A stretch of 21,886 nucleotides of DNA from a virus: IMG/VR virus record IMGVR_UViG_3300008108_007799, positions 1-21,886 of that record; one strand, written 5' to 3'. Each line of letters opens with the position of its first letter. Position 1 is the stretch's first letter. Made by a program: the position numbers and the translations under genes. Under the pieces are notes generated by a model. The model was not told the origin of the DNA. It was given only the letters and a program-made list of their open reading frames with translations, and searched no databases. Positions 8,546-15,306 of the stretch are shown here, one piece after another.

Positions 8546-10147
8546 TTATCCTCTTAAATAACTCTCTAAAGACTTGGAACGAGGAGGAAGATTTACTTTT
8601 CCCCCTCTTTTATGTTTGCGAATGTTTTTTACAAACATGTCTAATTTTTTAGCGCCTAAATCGTTATCTCCGTTACCCAATTTACTAACAATCTGAGGAC
8701 TAATTTCCATTTCTCCATGAGAAACTAATGCTTTAATCTTTTTTTCTCCTGCTAAAGAATTACCATCTCCAGCATCAGCTACTACATCAGCTGGCATTAC
8801 ATAAGAACCATCTAGTAAATCCCTTCTAACCTTATCATCTTGCCCCCCGCTATCACCACTTAAATAAACTATAGGACTTGCAGGATAATAGGTTTCTTCT
8901 GTTAAATAAGCATAAGGACTACGGGCGCTCCCGCCGCCTTTCATTCTAACAGGATTGCCTTCATCATCCATATACTCAAGCCAGCGACCGGTTCTTGCAA
9001 ATTCCTCAGGTGATACAACGCGCCGATTAATACGACCCATGTTCTTTATATCTTCATCTAACTGCTTGTTTTTCCGCTTTTTTTGTAAATCGGCACGTGC
9101 GGTTTCCAGAGCTTCATCAGCTTCAACTTCAGCAATCGTCTTACGACTAGCGTTGCGATATCTTCTTTCTTCCTCTGCTATTTTCTCTGGACTCTTTGGC
9201 TTCTGGCGACCGCTTACTTGCGCTGCTACTGTCCCAAGTGTTAGTAAATTCCCTGGTTGTGTTAGATAGTCTTTTGCATTATCACCAAACTTTTCTAGAA
9301 AACCCCTGTTATCTATATAAGGGTAGCCTGGATATTGCATTTGCGGATATTGTCCATACTGAGGTGGCACTCCACCTCCCATACCTGAAGAAAGTACAGT
9401 TATGCTGCTTAAGTCCCCACTTACATAAGGATTACTTCCTCCAAGCCCAAATAATCCGCTACTACCGCCAGAAGTCCCAAGACCTAAGGCAGGTAATATT
9501 GCATTAGTAGTACCATAATTACTAAGGCTAGAACCAAGAGCTGTAGCTCCGAGCTTACTTGCTCCCCATCCAAGCCCTGATGCCATAGATGGAAGAGCTG
9601 CTCCCATACCTGCTCCTTTTAAAGCTCCGCCGAGTGCACTCTTGCCTCTTGCTGCGTGCTGTGCTCCCTGACCAATAGCACCGCCAATAATACCGCCTAT
9701 TCCGGGCGCAATCATGTTACCGATAATTGCCCCAGCTCCACCTCCTATTACACTTTTTATTGCTTTAAAAGGCTTTTTCCAAAAACTATATTCACGAAGC
9801 CCGGTAGCAGGATTTATCGTACCACTTCCACCTAAACTTTTTAATATATGAGCTTCTATAGGATTAATATGGGCAAGCTCGGTATCGCCGTTTCTTCCGT
9901 GTCTTCGTATAAGATCGGCAAGTCTTGGTAAGTCCTCATCATCACCAACAGAGCCTCCTTCTTTAAAGGAATATTGCGCTCCTGTATTATCATAAGCATT
10001 GCTGTAAGACATATTTGGATCACCATAACCTCTATCTTCATAACGAGAATCAGGCATTTGATTATCGCCATTAGAAACTAGGTTATAAGGATCGGAATTA
10101 TTATAAGGGTAGTTGTAGGTATTTAAATATGGATCGTAATTTTGCAT
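8546..10147 (-). CDS. Conserved podovirus internal-virion protein with glycine-rich segment
   Basis: This 533-residue protein is first in the virion block. The N-terminus is Tyr/Asn/Asp-rich and disordered, followed by ELAHINPIEAHILKSLGGSG and TINPATGLREY (about residues 90-121), a pattern I recall from podophage structural proteins. Residues 130-260 form a Gly/Ala-rich zone with GxxxG-like repeats (IIGNMIAPGIGGIIGGAIG) that could insert in membranes. The C-terminus carries DLLDGSYVMPADVVADAGDG and a degenerate second copy, VSHGEMEISPQIVSKLGNGD, followed by GAKKLDMFVKNIRKHKRGG. The 'DGEYVxxADVVxxLGDGxxxxGAKxL' pattern is widespread in podovirus virion proteins. Ejection-apparatus function is inferred; phage-structural origin is fairly secure. 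Confidence 0.75.
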   Translation of the reverse strand: MQNYDPYLNTYNYPYNNSDPYNLVSNGDNQMPDSRYEDRGYGDPNMSYSNAYDNTGAQYSFKEGGSVGDDEDLPRLADLIRRHGRNGDTELAHINPIEAHILKSLGGSGTINPATGLREYSFWKKPFKAIKSVIGGGAGAIIGNMIAPGIGGIIGGAIGQGAQHAARGKSALGGALKGAGMGAALPSMASGLGWGASKLGATALGSSLSNYGTTNAILPALGLGTSGGSSGLFGLGGSNPYVSGDLSSITVLSSGMGGGVPPQYGQYPQMQYPGYPYIDNRGFLEKFGDNAKDYLTQPGNLLTLGTVAAQVSGRQKPKSPEKIAEEERRYRNASRKTIAEVEADEALETARADLQKKRKNKQLDEDIKNMGRINRRVVSPEEFARTGRWLEYMDDEGNPVRMKGGGSARSPYAYLTEETYYPASPIVYLSGDSGGQDDKVRRDLLDGSYVMPADVVADAGDGNSLAGEKKIKALVSHGEMEISPQIVSKLGNGDNDLGAKKLDMFVKNIRKHKRGGKVNLPPRSKSLESYLRG

Positions 10148-10215
10148 TTTTGCCTCTAGTCTATAACAAAAATAAACGTTATAGCAGAAACAATCTTAAT
10201 CCATGTTTTTTCGTA

Positions 10216-10248
10216 AAAAGAAAAAAGGAGCTAAAAAGCCTAGCCCCT
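10216..10248 (-). terminator. Rho-independent terminator of the recombination operon
   Basis: Read on the minus strand, AGGGGCTA (10248-10241) pairs with TAGCTCCT (10233-10226) with one G-U pair and a 7-base loop, followed directly by six T and a second T-rich run. It lies about 85 bases after the bet stop and before the first virion gene, so it separates recombination and virion transcription units. Confidence 0.7.
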
Positions 10249-10330
10249 AAAAACAGGAAAAAAATGAGTAATTGATCGTGTGTTCACGTTAACATATTTT
10301 AATAAGCAAATCTAGGTGTATTTTCTAAAC

Positions 10331-11215
10331 TTACGCTGCCTCTACTATGCTTTGCGAATAATTATATTGCTTATTAATATACTCTATACAAGCCAGTTGT
10401 CTTTCTTCCCCTAAATCAGCAATACTACGGGCTTCTGCCTTACTGCACCATTTTTCTATGATAGAGCTTGATACGTTATGCAATTTTATAAGTTCTATTA
10501 ACTCGGCTAGAGTTTCGCTCGGCTCTAGGTTTTTGACCTCTTCTTCCTGATGAGATAAAACAGAGTCAAGCTTGCTACTTATGCTAGCAGATTTTGGGGT
10601 TATATTTTTAACCTCCATTTCAAGATCGTTAAAATTCTTCCCCTCCATTTCCTCAGCTGTTGGATGCTGACTTACTATCTCAGGAAAAGCCTTACGCAAG
10701 GCCTGTGCCTCAGCACATTTGGCAAGTTGACCATATGGTCTTTTTTGCCACATAGTATTAGGTGTAGATGTATCTTTTTTAGCAGCATAATTTTCTAACC
10801 AGTATTCTTTAGCAGTAAATTCAACAATAGTATTATTTACCAGCTTTTTAACTGTTACCTTACACCATTTTGGATAAGTAATCTCAGCACCCCCTAGATT
10901 ACATGTTACATCTTCACCGAATTCAGGCTCGCTTACACCTGCATATTGATTACTACGTGCTGCCTGTATCCTATATAGACCGACTCCTGCCATAACCACG
11001 TCTTTATATTCGTACCTACCTGTCTGAGCATTCTTTACACTCATCGGAACAATATGTACCGGCTTTTGCATTGGGTCTAATTTTGCCGCTTTGCAATAAT
11101 CAAGAACCATCTTTATACTTTCATCTCTTGCTCCAGTATATAAGCTGTTTTTTAGTGCCGACCATATATGCTGGTCAATTTCATTACTGGTATTTATTGC
11201 TGCTATATTGCTCAT
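10331..11215 (-). CDS. bet: Bet/RecT-type phage single-strand annealing recombinase
   Basis: This 294-residue protein matches the phage recombination protein Bet (RecT/Red-beta superfamily). Landmarks in order are MVLDYCKAAKLDPMQKPVHI (36-55), a DVVMAGVGLYRIQAARSNQY segment (72-91), YPKWCKVTVKKLV (114-126), NTMWQKRPYGQLAKCAEAQA (153-172) and ALRKAFPE with PTAEEMEG (172-192). It would bind the single strand made by the exonuclease encoded two genes upstream and anneal it to homologous DNA. The C-terminal 90 residues are variable, as is normal in the family. It is the last gene of the operon, 16 bases after the XRE-type regulator, with a terminator downstream. The start is the first ATG, preceded by an AAGGAAGG-type purine run. 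Confidence 0.9.
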   Translation of the reverse strand: MSNIAAINTSNEIDQHIWSALKNSLYTGARDESIKMVLDYCKAAKLDPMQKPVHIVPMSVKNAQTGRYEYKDVVMAGVGLYRIQAARSNQYAGVSEPEFGEDVTCNLGGAEITYPKWCKVTVKKLVNNTIVEFTAKEYWLENYAAKKDTSTPNTMWQKRPYGQLAKCAEAQALRKAFPEIVSQHPTAEEMEGKNFNDLEMEVKNITPKSASISSKLDSVLSHQEEEVKNLEPSETLAELIELIKLHNVSSSIIEKWCSKAEARSIADLGEERQLACIEYINKQYNYSQSIVEAA

Positions 11216-11231
11216 GGTTTACCTTCCTTGT

Positions 11232-11453
11232 TTAAATATCTTTATATTTTATTATTAACTGATAGCGTTTTTTTAATCTTTCTAGAAAATTAGGTTCAAC
11301 TCCTTTATTTCCTCTTTCTACCTCAGTAATCCTGGATGGATAAGTATGCATATATTCCGCAATTTGAGGTATTGTTATACCTGCTTCTTTCCGCATTCTC
11401 CTTAATTCTTCTCCCTCTTCCTTTGTCAGTACCGGATATTTTCTTATCATCAT
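11232..11453 (-). CDS. XRE-family helix-turn-helix regulator
   Basis: This 73-residue protein consists mainly of one Cro/CI-like helix-turn-helix: LTKEEGEELRRMRKEAGITI (9-28), then PQIAEYMHTYPSRITEVERG (29-48) as helices 2 and 3. There is no effector or oligomerisation domain. Its ATG overlaps the stop of the exonuclease gene (ATGATG with TGA), so it is translated as part of the recombination operon, between exonuclease and annealase. This fits an autoregulator of the operon or a small Cro-like repressor. The target operator is not known; an inverted repeat upstream of the operon at 13337-13376 is a candidate. Confidence 0.82.
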   Translation of the reverse strand: MMIRKYPVLTKEEGEELRRMRKEAGITIPQIAEYMHTYPSRITEVERGNKGVEPNFLERLKKRYQLIIKYKDI

Positions 11454-12358
11454 TTAATTAAAAATACTCTTGATTGCTTAGTATAACTACTATACTTCAA
11501 ATACAGGTCTTTTGCCTCATCTTTAAACCTTTTTAAGTCAAAAAATGACCTTGGAGTGCTATTCTTCCATGTAGCTATCACGTTACCGTTATTATCAATT
11601 AGCACATCATAATCTCGCATAAATTCCTGTATATCGGTCTTTAATTTTTCAATAGTACTTTGTATCCTACTTTCTTCTTCTTTTGCTCCTTTAAGCTCTT
11701 GGAGTTTTTCTATGATATTACTTTCTGCTACAATCTCTTGATAATTACTTTGCGGGAATAAGTTAAACGTATCCCTAGTACTCACACATTTAGGCGGTAT
11801 CCTTTTTTCAATATGATTATGCCAGAAATTACAGGCTATCTTAATTAGCTTGTCTTCTAGGTCCTTGGTTCTCTCATAAGTATAAATTCTAAAATCCTGT
11901 CCTCCAATAAGAACAGCTATATCAACCTTTGGTACAGCGCAGATAGCAGCATAATAAGCTACTTGTACAAGATAACTCTCAGGAATCTGATCTGTTCCCT
12001 CTGCTCCCCATTCTTTGCCCCGAGTAAAACCCGCTGTCTTACATTCCAAAACATATTCTTTATCGCCAACCCACCTATCAATATTAGCTCCTAAAAACTT
12101 CATTGAAGGGTGATAGATTGTGTTTGGTTCTATTTCTATCGTTTGAACAGTAATTTCTGCATACTCCTTAGCTATAGTATCTTCTAAAAGAGTACCCCAC
12201 CTCATTGCAGGGCTAGTTTCGCAAGCGATATCATCGCTGGTTTTGTCTAAATATACGTCAAGAGCAGTCCTATAAGGGTTAAGTCCTGCTATGCTACTTA
12301 AATCAGTGCCACCCAGATAGTTTTTACGCTCCCTTAACCATTCTTGCTTGTTTTTCAT
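11450..12358 (-). CDS. YqaJ/lambda-type recombination exonuclease
   Basis: This 302-residue protein has the YqaJ-like viral recombinase nuclease fold. Landmarks are YLGGTDLSSIAGLNPYR (14-30), MRWGTLLEDTIAKEY (52-66; conserved Glu 59), KFLGANIDRW (87-96; metal-binding Asp 94), YVLECKTAG (102-110; E105-x-K107) and ESYLVQVAYYAAIC (127-140). The D...ExK active site is complete. It would resect double-strand ends 5' to 3' and hand the 3' strand to Bet. Residues 215-260 look like a coiled coil, an extension seen in many phage versions. Start ATG at 12358. The 3' end overlaps the XRE regulator by 4 bases, a sign of tight operon organisation. Confidence 0.9.
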   Translation of the reverse strand: MKNKQEWLRERKNYLGGTDLSSIAGLNPYRTALDVYLDKTSDDIACETSPAMRWGTLLEDTIAKEYAEITVQTIEIEPNTIYHPSMKFLGANIDRWVGDKEYVLECKTAGFTRGKEWGAEGTDQIPESYLVQVAYYAAICAVPKVDIAVLIGGQDFRIYTYERTKDLEDKLIKIACNFWHNHIEKRIPPKCVSTRDTFNLFPQSNYQEIVAESNIIEKLQELKGAKEEESRIQSTIEKLKTDIQEFMRDYDVLIDNNGNVIATWKNSTPRSFFDLKRFKDEAKDLYLKYSSYTKQSRVFLIK

Positions 12359-12382
12359 ATTAATAACTTTATTTCTTTATTA

Positions 12383-12640
12383 TTATAAATAACGCTTTAT
12401 TTCTTCAAGCTGACCTAGTACCTTCTGTGGATTAAACAGTAAATGATCTTTTGCTACTGCCTGTCGTTCCAAAAATGAAACTACCAAGACACAAAATTCT
12501 CTCGGTACTACCACAAACTCATCATCAGTCTTTGACTTAATCCACATTGATAAGCTATGAGTTGAAATATCACCAACCATGCCCCAGAGAAGATTAGAGA
12601 TTTCTTCTCGTGGAATAAAACGATCTTTTACAGTAAGCAT
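12383..12640 (-). CDS. Small protein of the recombination operon, unknown function
   Basis: This 85-residue soluble protein has no recognised motif (MLTVKDRFIPREEISNLLWG at the start; PREFCVLVVSFLERQAVAKD in the middle). It starts 1 base after the 220-residue gene and ends 24 bases before the exonuclease, so it belongs to the same operon. Small accessory proteins beside exonuclease/annealase pairs can be host-nuclease inhibitors (Gam-like) or binding partners, but nothing here shows that. Function unknown. Confidence 0.65.
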   Translation of the reverse strand: MLTVKDRFIPREEISNLLWGMVGDISTHSLSMWIKSKTDDEFVVVPREFCVLVVSFLERQAVAKDHLLFNPQKVLGQLEEIKRYL

Positions 12641-12641
12641 T

Positions 12642-13304
12642 TTAAACCTCCACTCCTCTAGTTAGCGAAAAGTAAGAGCGTAATTCCTGATCAGCCGTGT
12701 AAGCATTATACTCTGCCTCCTCTATTGCCTGCTCTAGAGCTATCGGGTCGTATTCGCTAGTATCCCAGTCAACACAGTAATCGTTTGCTTTCTCAAGCAA
12801 ATACTCGTATTTATCAATATCAAGCATTAACCTATAATAGTCATCGCCGTAGATTTTATATGGGATGTTATAGAGACTTGCTCTCTCAATCTGCTCCTCT
12901 ATAAATGCTTCTCTTACCCTTATACCAATTCTGGCAAATGTTTCTTTAGCAGAATCAGATAATTCTAAGCTTTCAGTTTTAGCCTCATTAAACTTAGGAG
13001 TTTCAGTTATATTAGCCGGTAATTGCTCTCTAGATTTACGGTTATTAAAGATTTCTACAGATATTCTTGCTTGCTCAAGATTGGAAAATACCTGCGTAGC
13101 TTCTTTTTGGGGTAGTAGCATCTTCCTTAAGTATTCTTTGGCTTTGGCAACACTGATTTCTTCTAAACTCGGCATGGTAGATTCGCAATTATCATGGCTT
13201 TCTAACTCTATTGTACCATGCTTTACCGAATTATTGATTTTCTCGTGATTTTTTAATTCTGAATAACTACCTTGACATAATGGTAGTGTTAAGATATTTT
13301 GCAT
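12642..13304 (-). CDS. First gene of the recombination operon, unknown function
   Basis: This 220-residue, acidic, soluble protein is helical in its second half (for example SAKETFARIGIRVREAFIEE; ALEQAIEEAEYNAYTADQEL). It has no catalytic motif or known domain that I can see. The ATG at 13304 is preceded by a strong GGAGG at suitable distance (reading GGAGGATATATG), the best ribosome-binding site of the operon. The 170-base spacer upstream holds a 9-bp-arm inverted repeat and a weak promoter. As the promoter-proximal gene it is probably expressed early; function unknown. Confidence 0.65.
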   Translation of the reverse strand: MQNILTLPLCQGSYSELKNHEKINNSVKHGTIELESHDNCESTMPSLEEISVAKAKEYLRKMLLPQKEATQVFSNLEQARISVEIFNNRKSREQLPANITETPKFNEAKTESLELSDSAKETFARIGIRVREAFIEEQIERASLYNIPYKIYGDDYYRLMLDIDKYEYLLEKANDYCVDWDTSEYDPIALEQAIEEAEYNAYTADQELRSYFSLTRGVEV

Positions 13305-13327
13305 ATATCCTCCATTGATGGATAAAG

Positions 13328-13376
13328 TGATTAAAAGTAAGAATTTATTTCGTCAATCAAACTAGTTAATTCTTAC
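13328..13376 (-). promoter_or_regulatory. Candidate promoter/operator of the recombination operon
   Basis: On the minus strand, TTGACG (13356-13351) could be a -35 box, with a poor -10 (TAATCA) 17 bases on. It sits inside a perfect 9-bp inverted repeat, GTAAGAATT at 13337-13345 and AATTCTTAC at 13368-13376, 22 bases apart. A repressor site overlapping the -35 region is plausible; the promoter itself is weak on sequence. Confidence 0.35.
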
Positions 13377-13392
13377 GACATATAAGGTTCTT

Positions 13393-13428
13393 AAAACGTC
13401 TTAAGGTACAAACTTAAGGCGTTTTTTT
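13393..13428 (+). terminator. Rho-independent terminator, best on the plus strand
   Basis: AAACGTCTTAAG (13394-13405) pairs with CTTAAGGCGTTT (13413-13424), 12 bp with one G-U pair and a 7-base loop, followed by a seven-T tract. No plus-strand gene ends just upstream. On the minus strand the same hairpin has one mismatch and only TTTT, and could serve the winged-helix gene, making it possibly bidirectional. Confidence 0.65.
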
Positions 13429-13475
13429 ATTGCCTTATGAAGTGAGTATAGAAGAGGAAAATAGATAAGTCAATA

Positions 13476-13793
13476 TTATTTTTTAGTTAAAGTAAAAGTT
13501 TTTGCTTTTTGTAATTGTATATAGCTTTCTAAAAGTTCAAGTATTTTTTCTTTATTAACCTGATATATAAATACCATTTCTTTTTCTCTAGTTATAAATC
13601 CTCTGGCTAATAATTTTTTGACATTAAAATATAATGCTTGCTTAGATTGTCCCATTAACTCAATAAGAACTGAAATAGGCACACCTTTATCAAATTGCAA
13701 AAGGTTTATCATAATTTTTTTTTGTCCAGTAGACAAAACTTTAGAATTATTGATTGCTTCGAGTAATAAGTTATGGGTTTCTAACAGAGTCAT
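13476..13793 (-). CDS. Winged-helix (MarR-like) DNA-binding regulator
   Basis: This 105-residue protein looks like a single MarR-type winged helix. STGQKKIMINLLQF (21-34) is a first helix, VPISVLIELMGQSKQALYFN (38-57) a helix-turn-helix, and VKKLLARGFITREKEMVFIY (58-77) a recognition/wing segment. A C-terminal helix (KEKILELLESYIQLQKA) may be a dimerisation arm. It is encoded divergently from the initiator-like gene at 14117 across a 323-base gap, a classic position for a regulator of itself and of its divergent neighbour. No ligand-binding part is present. The start is the first ATG of the frame. Target unknown; direct copies of TGTAAGTAAAAA at 13853 and 13908 in the gap are possible sites. 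Confidence 0.7.
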   Translation of the reverse strand: MTLLETHNLLLEAINNSKVLSTGQKKIMINLLQFDKGVPISVLIELMGQSKQALYFNVKKLLARGFITREKEMVFIYQVNKEKILELLESYIQLQKAKTFTLTKK

Positions 13794-13929
13794 AAGCGAA
13801 TGGTGTTATAAAATTTACATAATAATATATGTTAATCAACTTTATATTCAAGTGTAAGTAAAAAATTTTATTGATTTGTAAAATTAACTCATTATTGTTA
13901 ATGGCTATGTAAGTAAAAATTAGGAGGTT

Positions 13930-13953
13930 ATGGAAAGAATTTATAGGAAATAA
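13930..13953 (+). promoter_or_regulatory. Leader mini-ORF (MERIYRK) with strong ribosome-binding site
   Basis: A near-perfect AGGAGG (13922-13927) stands 2 bases before an ATG that opens only seven codons and a TAA. It is the strongest ribosome-binding site of the gap and lies 164 bases before the initiator-like gene, whose own start has no clear Shine-Dalgarno sequence. A short translated leader ahead of a poorly translated initiator resembles leader-peptide control in plasmids such as R1. Inference; it may also be a remnant of a lost gene. Confidence 0.4.
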
Positions 13954-13980
13954 GAATTAAACATCAGAAACACAATAACG

Positions 13981-14035
13981 AAAAAAGAAAGAGTGCCAAC
14001 CCGCAAGAGAAAGCACCCAAACTCCCTTATATAAC
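13981..14035 (-). ncRNA. Candidate antisense RNA to the initiator leader
   Basis: The promoter at 14070-14042 would start a minus-strand RNA near 14035. After about 20 bases it forms a hairpin: GGGTGC (14018-14013) pairs with GCACTC (13996-13991), with a 16-base loop containing CTTG (a YUNR-type motif). It then ends in TTTCTTTTTT (13990-13981), a normal rho-independent terminator. The product would be about 50-55 bases with no coding potential, fully complementary to the leader between the mini-ORF and the initiator gene. The layout matches antisense copy-control RNAs of plasmids. Existence rests on promoter and terminator only, and the stem is short (6-7 bp). Confidence 0.45.
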
Positions 14036-14082
14036 AATTGGAGTATAGAGGTATATTGTCTCTTAGTCAAGGCACTTTTTCT
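13986..14082 (+). promoter_or_regulatory. Nested hairpin in the initiator leader (possible attenuator)
   Basis: Three nested pairings exist on the plus strand: AGAAAGAGTGCC (13986-13997) with GGCACTTTTTCT (14071-14082), 12 bp with one G-U; AAGAGA (14005-14010) with TCTCTT (14059-14064); and ACTCC (14021-14025) with GGAGT (14040-14044). The 5' arm can also pair imperfectly with GCACCC at 14013-14018. So two alternative folds exist, one of them ending in T5. This is the logic of transcriptional attenuators in rep leaders. Inference. Confidence 0.4.
14042..14070 (-). promoter_or_regulatory. Near-consensus sigma-70 promoter reading left
   Basis: On the minus strand TTGACT (14070-14065) and TATACT (14047-14042) are separated by exactly 17 bases, each box one base off consensus. 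It points away from the initiator gene, into its leader. It is one of the best promoters visible in the window and drives the candidate antisense RNA. Confidence 0.6.
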
Positions 14083-14116
14083 AAAATTTAAAACAATTTT
14101 AAATATTAGAAAAGTA

Positions 14117-15193
14117 ATGGCATTATTACAATATTCCGAAGAACACACAATTCAAACACAGCTAGGCAAACTCTACTCTTTCAAGGAAGAAAAAGCCCGT
14201 TATCGTAAACATTACTTACCTTGGGATAAGATAAAAAGAGCCAATAAAAAAGTTAAGCCTGTTCGTCAAAAGTCCTTTTTTCTTAGTAGCCCCGCCAATA
14301 AATTACTTAGTGCCGTTATGAGTAAACTAATTAAAGGGGAAAGAGTATTCCTAAATCACAAATATATTTCTACTTTTACCTTTGTTGAAAGAAGACAGAA
14401 TGTAAGAATTATTGAGGAATTAGAGGATATATTAAATATTACCTATCATAATTCTATTACTATTGATGGTAAAAAATATCGTTATAGTTATGAGTTCGCT
14501 CATAAGGAACAAAACCTTGGAAATACTGCTTCTGTAGAAAATTTTGTCGGGACATTTATGTCCCAACAAAACGACTCTCTCTATATATATAAAGAAAATA
14601 ACAATATTGAAGATATAGATTTAGAATCTAATTTTTTACAAAATTCTGAAAGTGTTAAGCTTAAGGAAAATGCAGAACATAAAATTAGAGAATTTTCACC
14701 TATTCCCCCCTCTAAACTCAAAAAAAGACCCTCTAATAAGCGGAAAAAGCCTACTATGGCACAGGCAAAGGCAAGAATTTATCGTTTTAACCAGTACAAA
14801 GAGCCGCAAGACCTAAAGCACCATTACCCATTAAACAAGGAGGATGGAAGCAAATTACAAAGCCTGTCAGGGCGGGATTTTACCTTAAATGCCATGAATG
14901 AAATACTCTTTTCAATGTCAAAAAGACGAGATAACAGGTTTTGCTCGAAAGCCCAGTTTATGGCATATTTCGGTAAATGTCTGCGGTTTGAGATGCGGGA
15001 CGCTGTCAAAACTAGCAATGATAACTTCCGTATAAAAGCTAATATTTCCAAGGAAAAAATAGCAGAACCCAAGATAATCAGCGGAATTGAGGAAGTAGCA
15101 TATGATTTAAAAAACAGAACCACTGACGGTTTTCAGCTATTATCAATTACTGTTGAGAATTTGCTAGTAAAAAGTAAGGCAATCATGGAATAA
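14117..15193 (+). CDS. Replication-initiator-like protein (first copy)
   Basis: This 358-residue protein shares its architecture with the initiator-like protein at 18488. An N-terminal DNA-binding-type region (about 50-140) includes VFLNHKYISTF, RIIEELEDILNITYHNS and IDGKKYRYSYEFAHKEQN, which lines up by eye with the second copy's IIFNKELLT, LAQLADIYKITPHTS and YKGKKYHFIYSAKRTEN. A variable polar linker (about 145-210) follows, then a strongly basic segment (SKLKKRPSNKRKKP) and a C-terminal helical domain with SKAQFMAYFGKCLRFEMRDA, similar in style to Rep proteins of rickettsial plasmids. A replication-initiation role is inferred from this paralogy, from the dyad inside the linker and from the controlled leader. 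The start ATG has only a weak purine run (AGAAAAG), suggesting regulated translation. Could instead be a DNA-binding regulator. Confidence 0.55.
   Translation: MALLQYSEEHTIQTQLGKLYSFKEEKARYRKHYLPWDKIKRANKKVKPVRQKSFFLSSPANKLLSAVMSKLIKGERVFLNHKYISTFTFVERRQNVRIIEELEDILNITYHNSITIDGKKYRYSYEFAHKEQNLGNTASVENFVGTFMSQQNDSLYIYKENNNIEDIDLESNFLQNSESVKLKENAEHKIREFSPIPPSKLKKRPSNKRKKPTMAQAKARIYRFNQYKEPQDLKHHYPLNKEDGSKLQSLSGRDFTLNAMNEILFSMSKRRDNRFCSKAQFMAYFGKCLRFEMRDAVKTSNDNFRIKANISKEKIAEPKIISGIEEVAYDLKNRTTDGFQLLSITVENLLVKSKAIME
14542..14571 (+). other. Long dyad inside the first initiator gene, possible origin site
   Basis: TTTTGTCGGGACAT (14542-14555) and ATGTCCCAACAAAA (14558-14571) are inverted with one mismatch and a 2-base centre. 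The dyad is in the linker-coding part of the gene, at about codon 143-151. A very AT-rich run (TATATATATAAAGAAAATAA) starts about 12 bases later. The place corresponds to that of the iterons in the second initiator gene. An initiator-binding site is the preferred reading; an mRNA hairpin is an alternative. Confidence 0.45.
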
Positions 15194-15202
15194 CTGCCTT
15201 AC
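15174..15202 (+). repeat. Inverted repeat across the stop of the first initiator gene
   Basis: GTAAGGCA (15174-15181) and TGCCTTAC (15195-15202) form a perfect 8-bp stem with a 13-base loop that includes the stop codon. No T-tract follows, so it is at most a weak terminator or mRNA-end structure. Confidence 0.4.
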
Positions 15203-15306
15203 CTACCTGAAAGTTGTCTACACTAAATCATAGGAATTTATACTGTAACATGATTTTAAATTTTTCCCAATAAAAAAATATCGAAAAAAATTAACTAAAA
15301 AAACTG

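Noticed and set aside
8000-9507. Several plus-strand ORFs of 60-105 codons in the virion block
   Set aside because: All are antisense to the coupled minus-strand genes; Ser/Leu/Phe-rich composition is typical of shadow frames.
10203-10250. Tiny plus-strand ORF MFFRKKKKGAKKPSP
   Set aside because: It coincides with the terminator hairpin and its T-tract on the other strand, which explains the lysine run; no ribosome-binding site.
13957-14148. 63-codon minus-strand ORF across the initiator leader
   Set aside because: No start signal or family resemblance; the region is better explained by the hairpins and the candidate antisense RNA.
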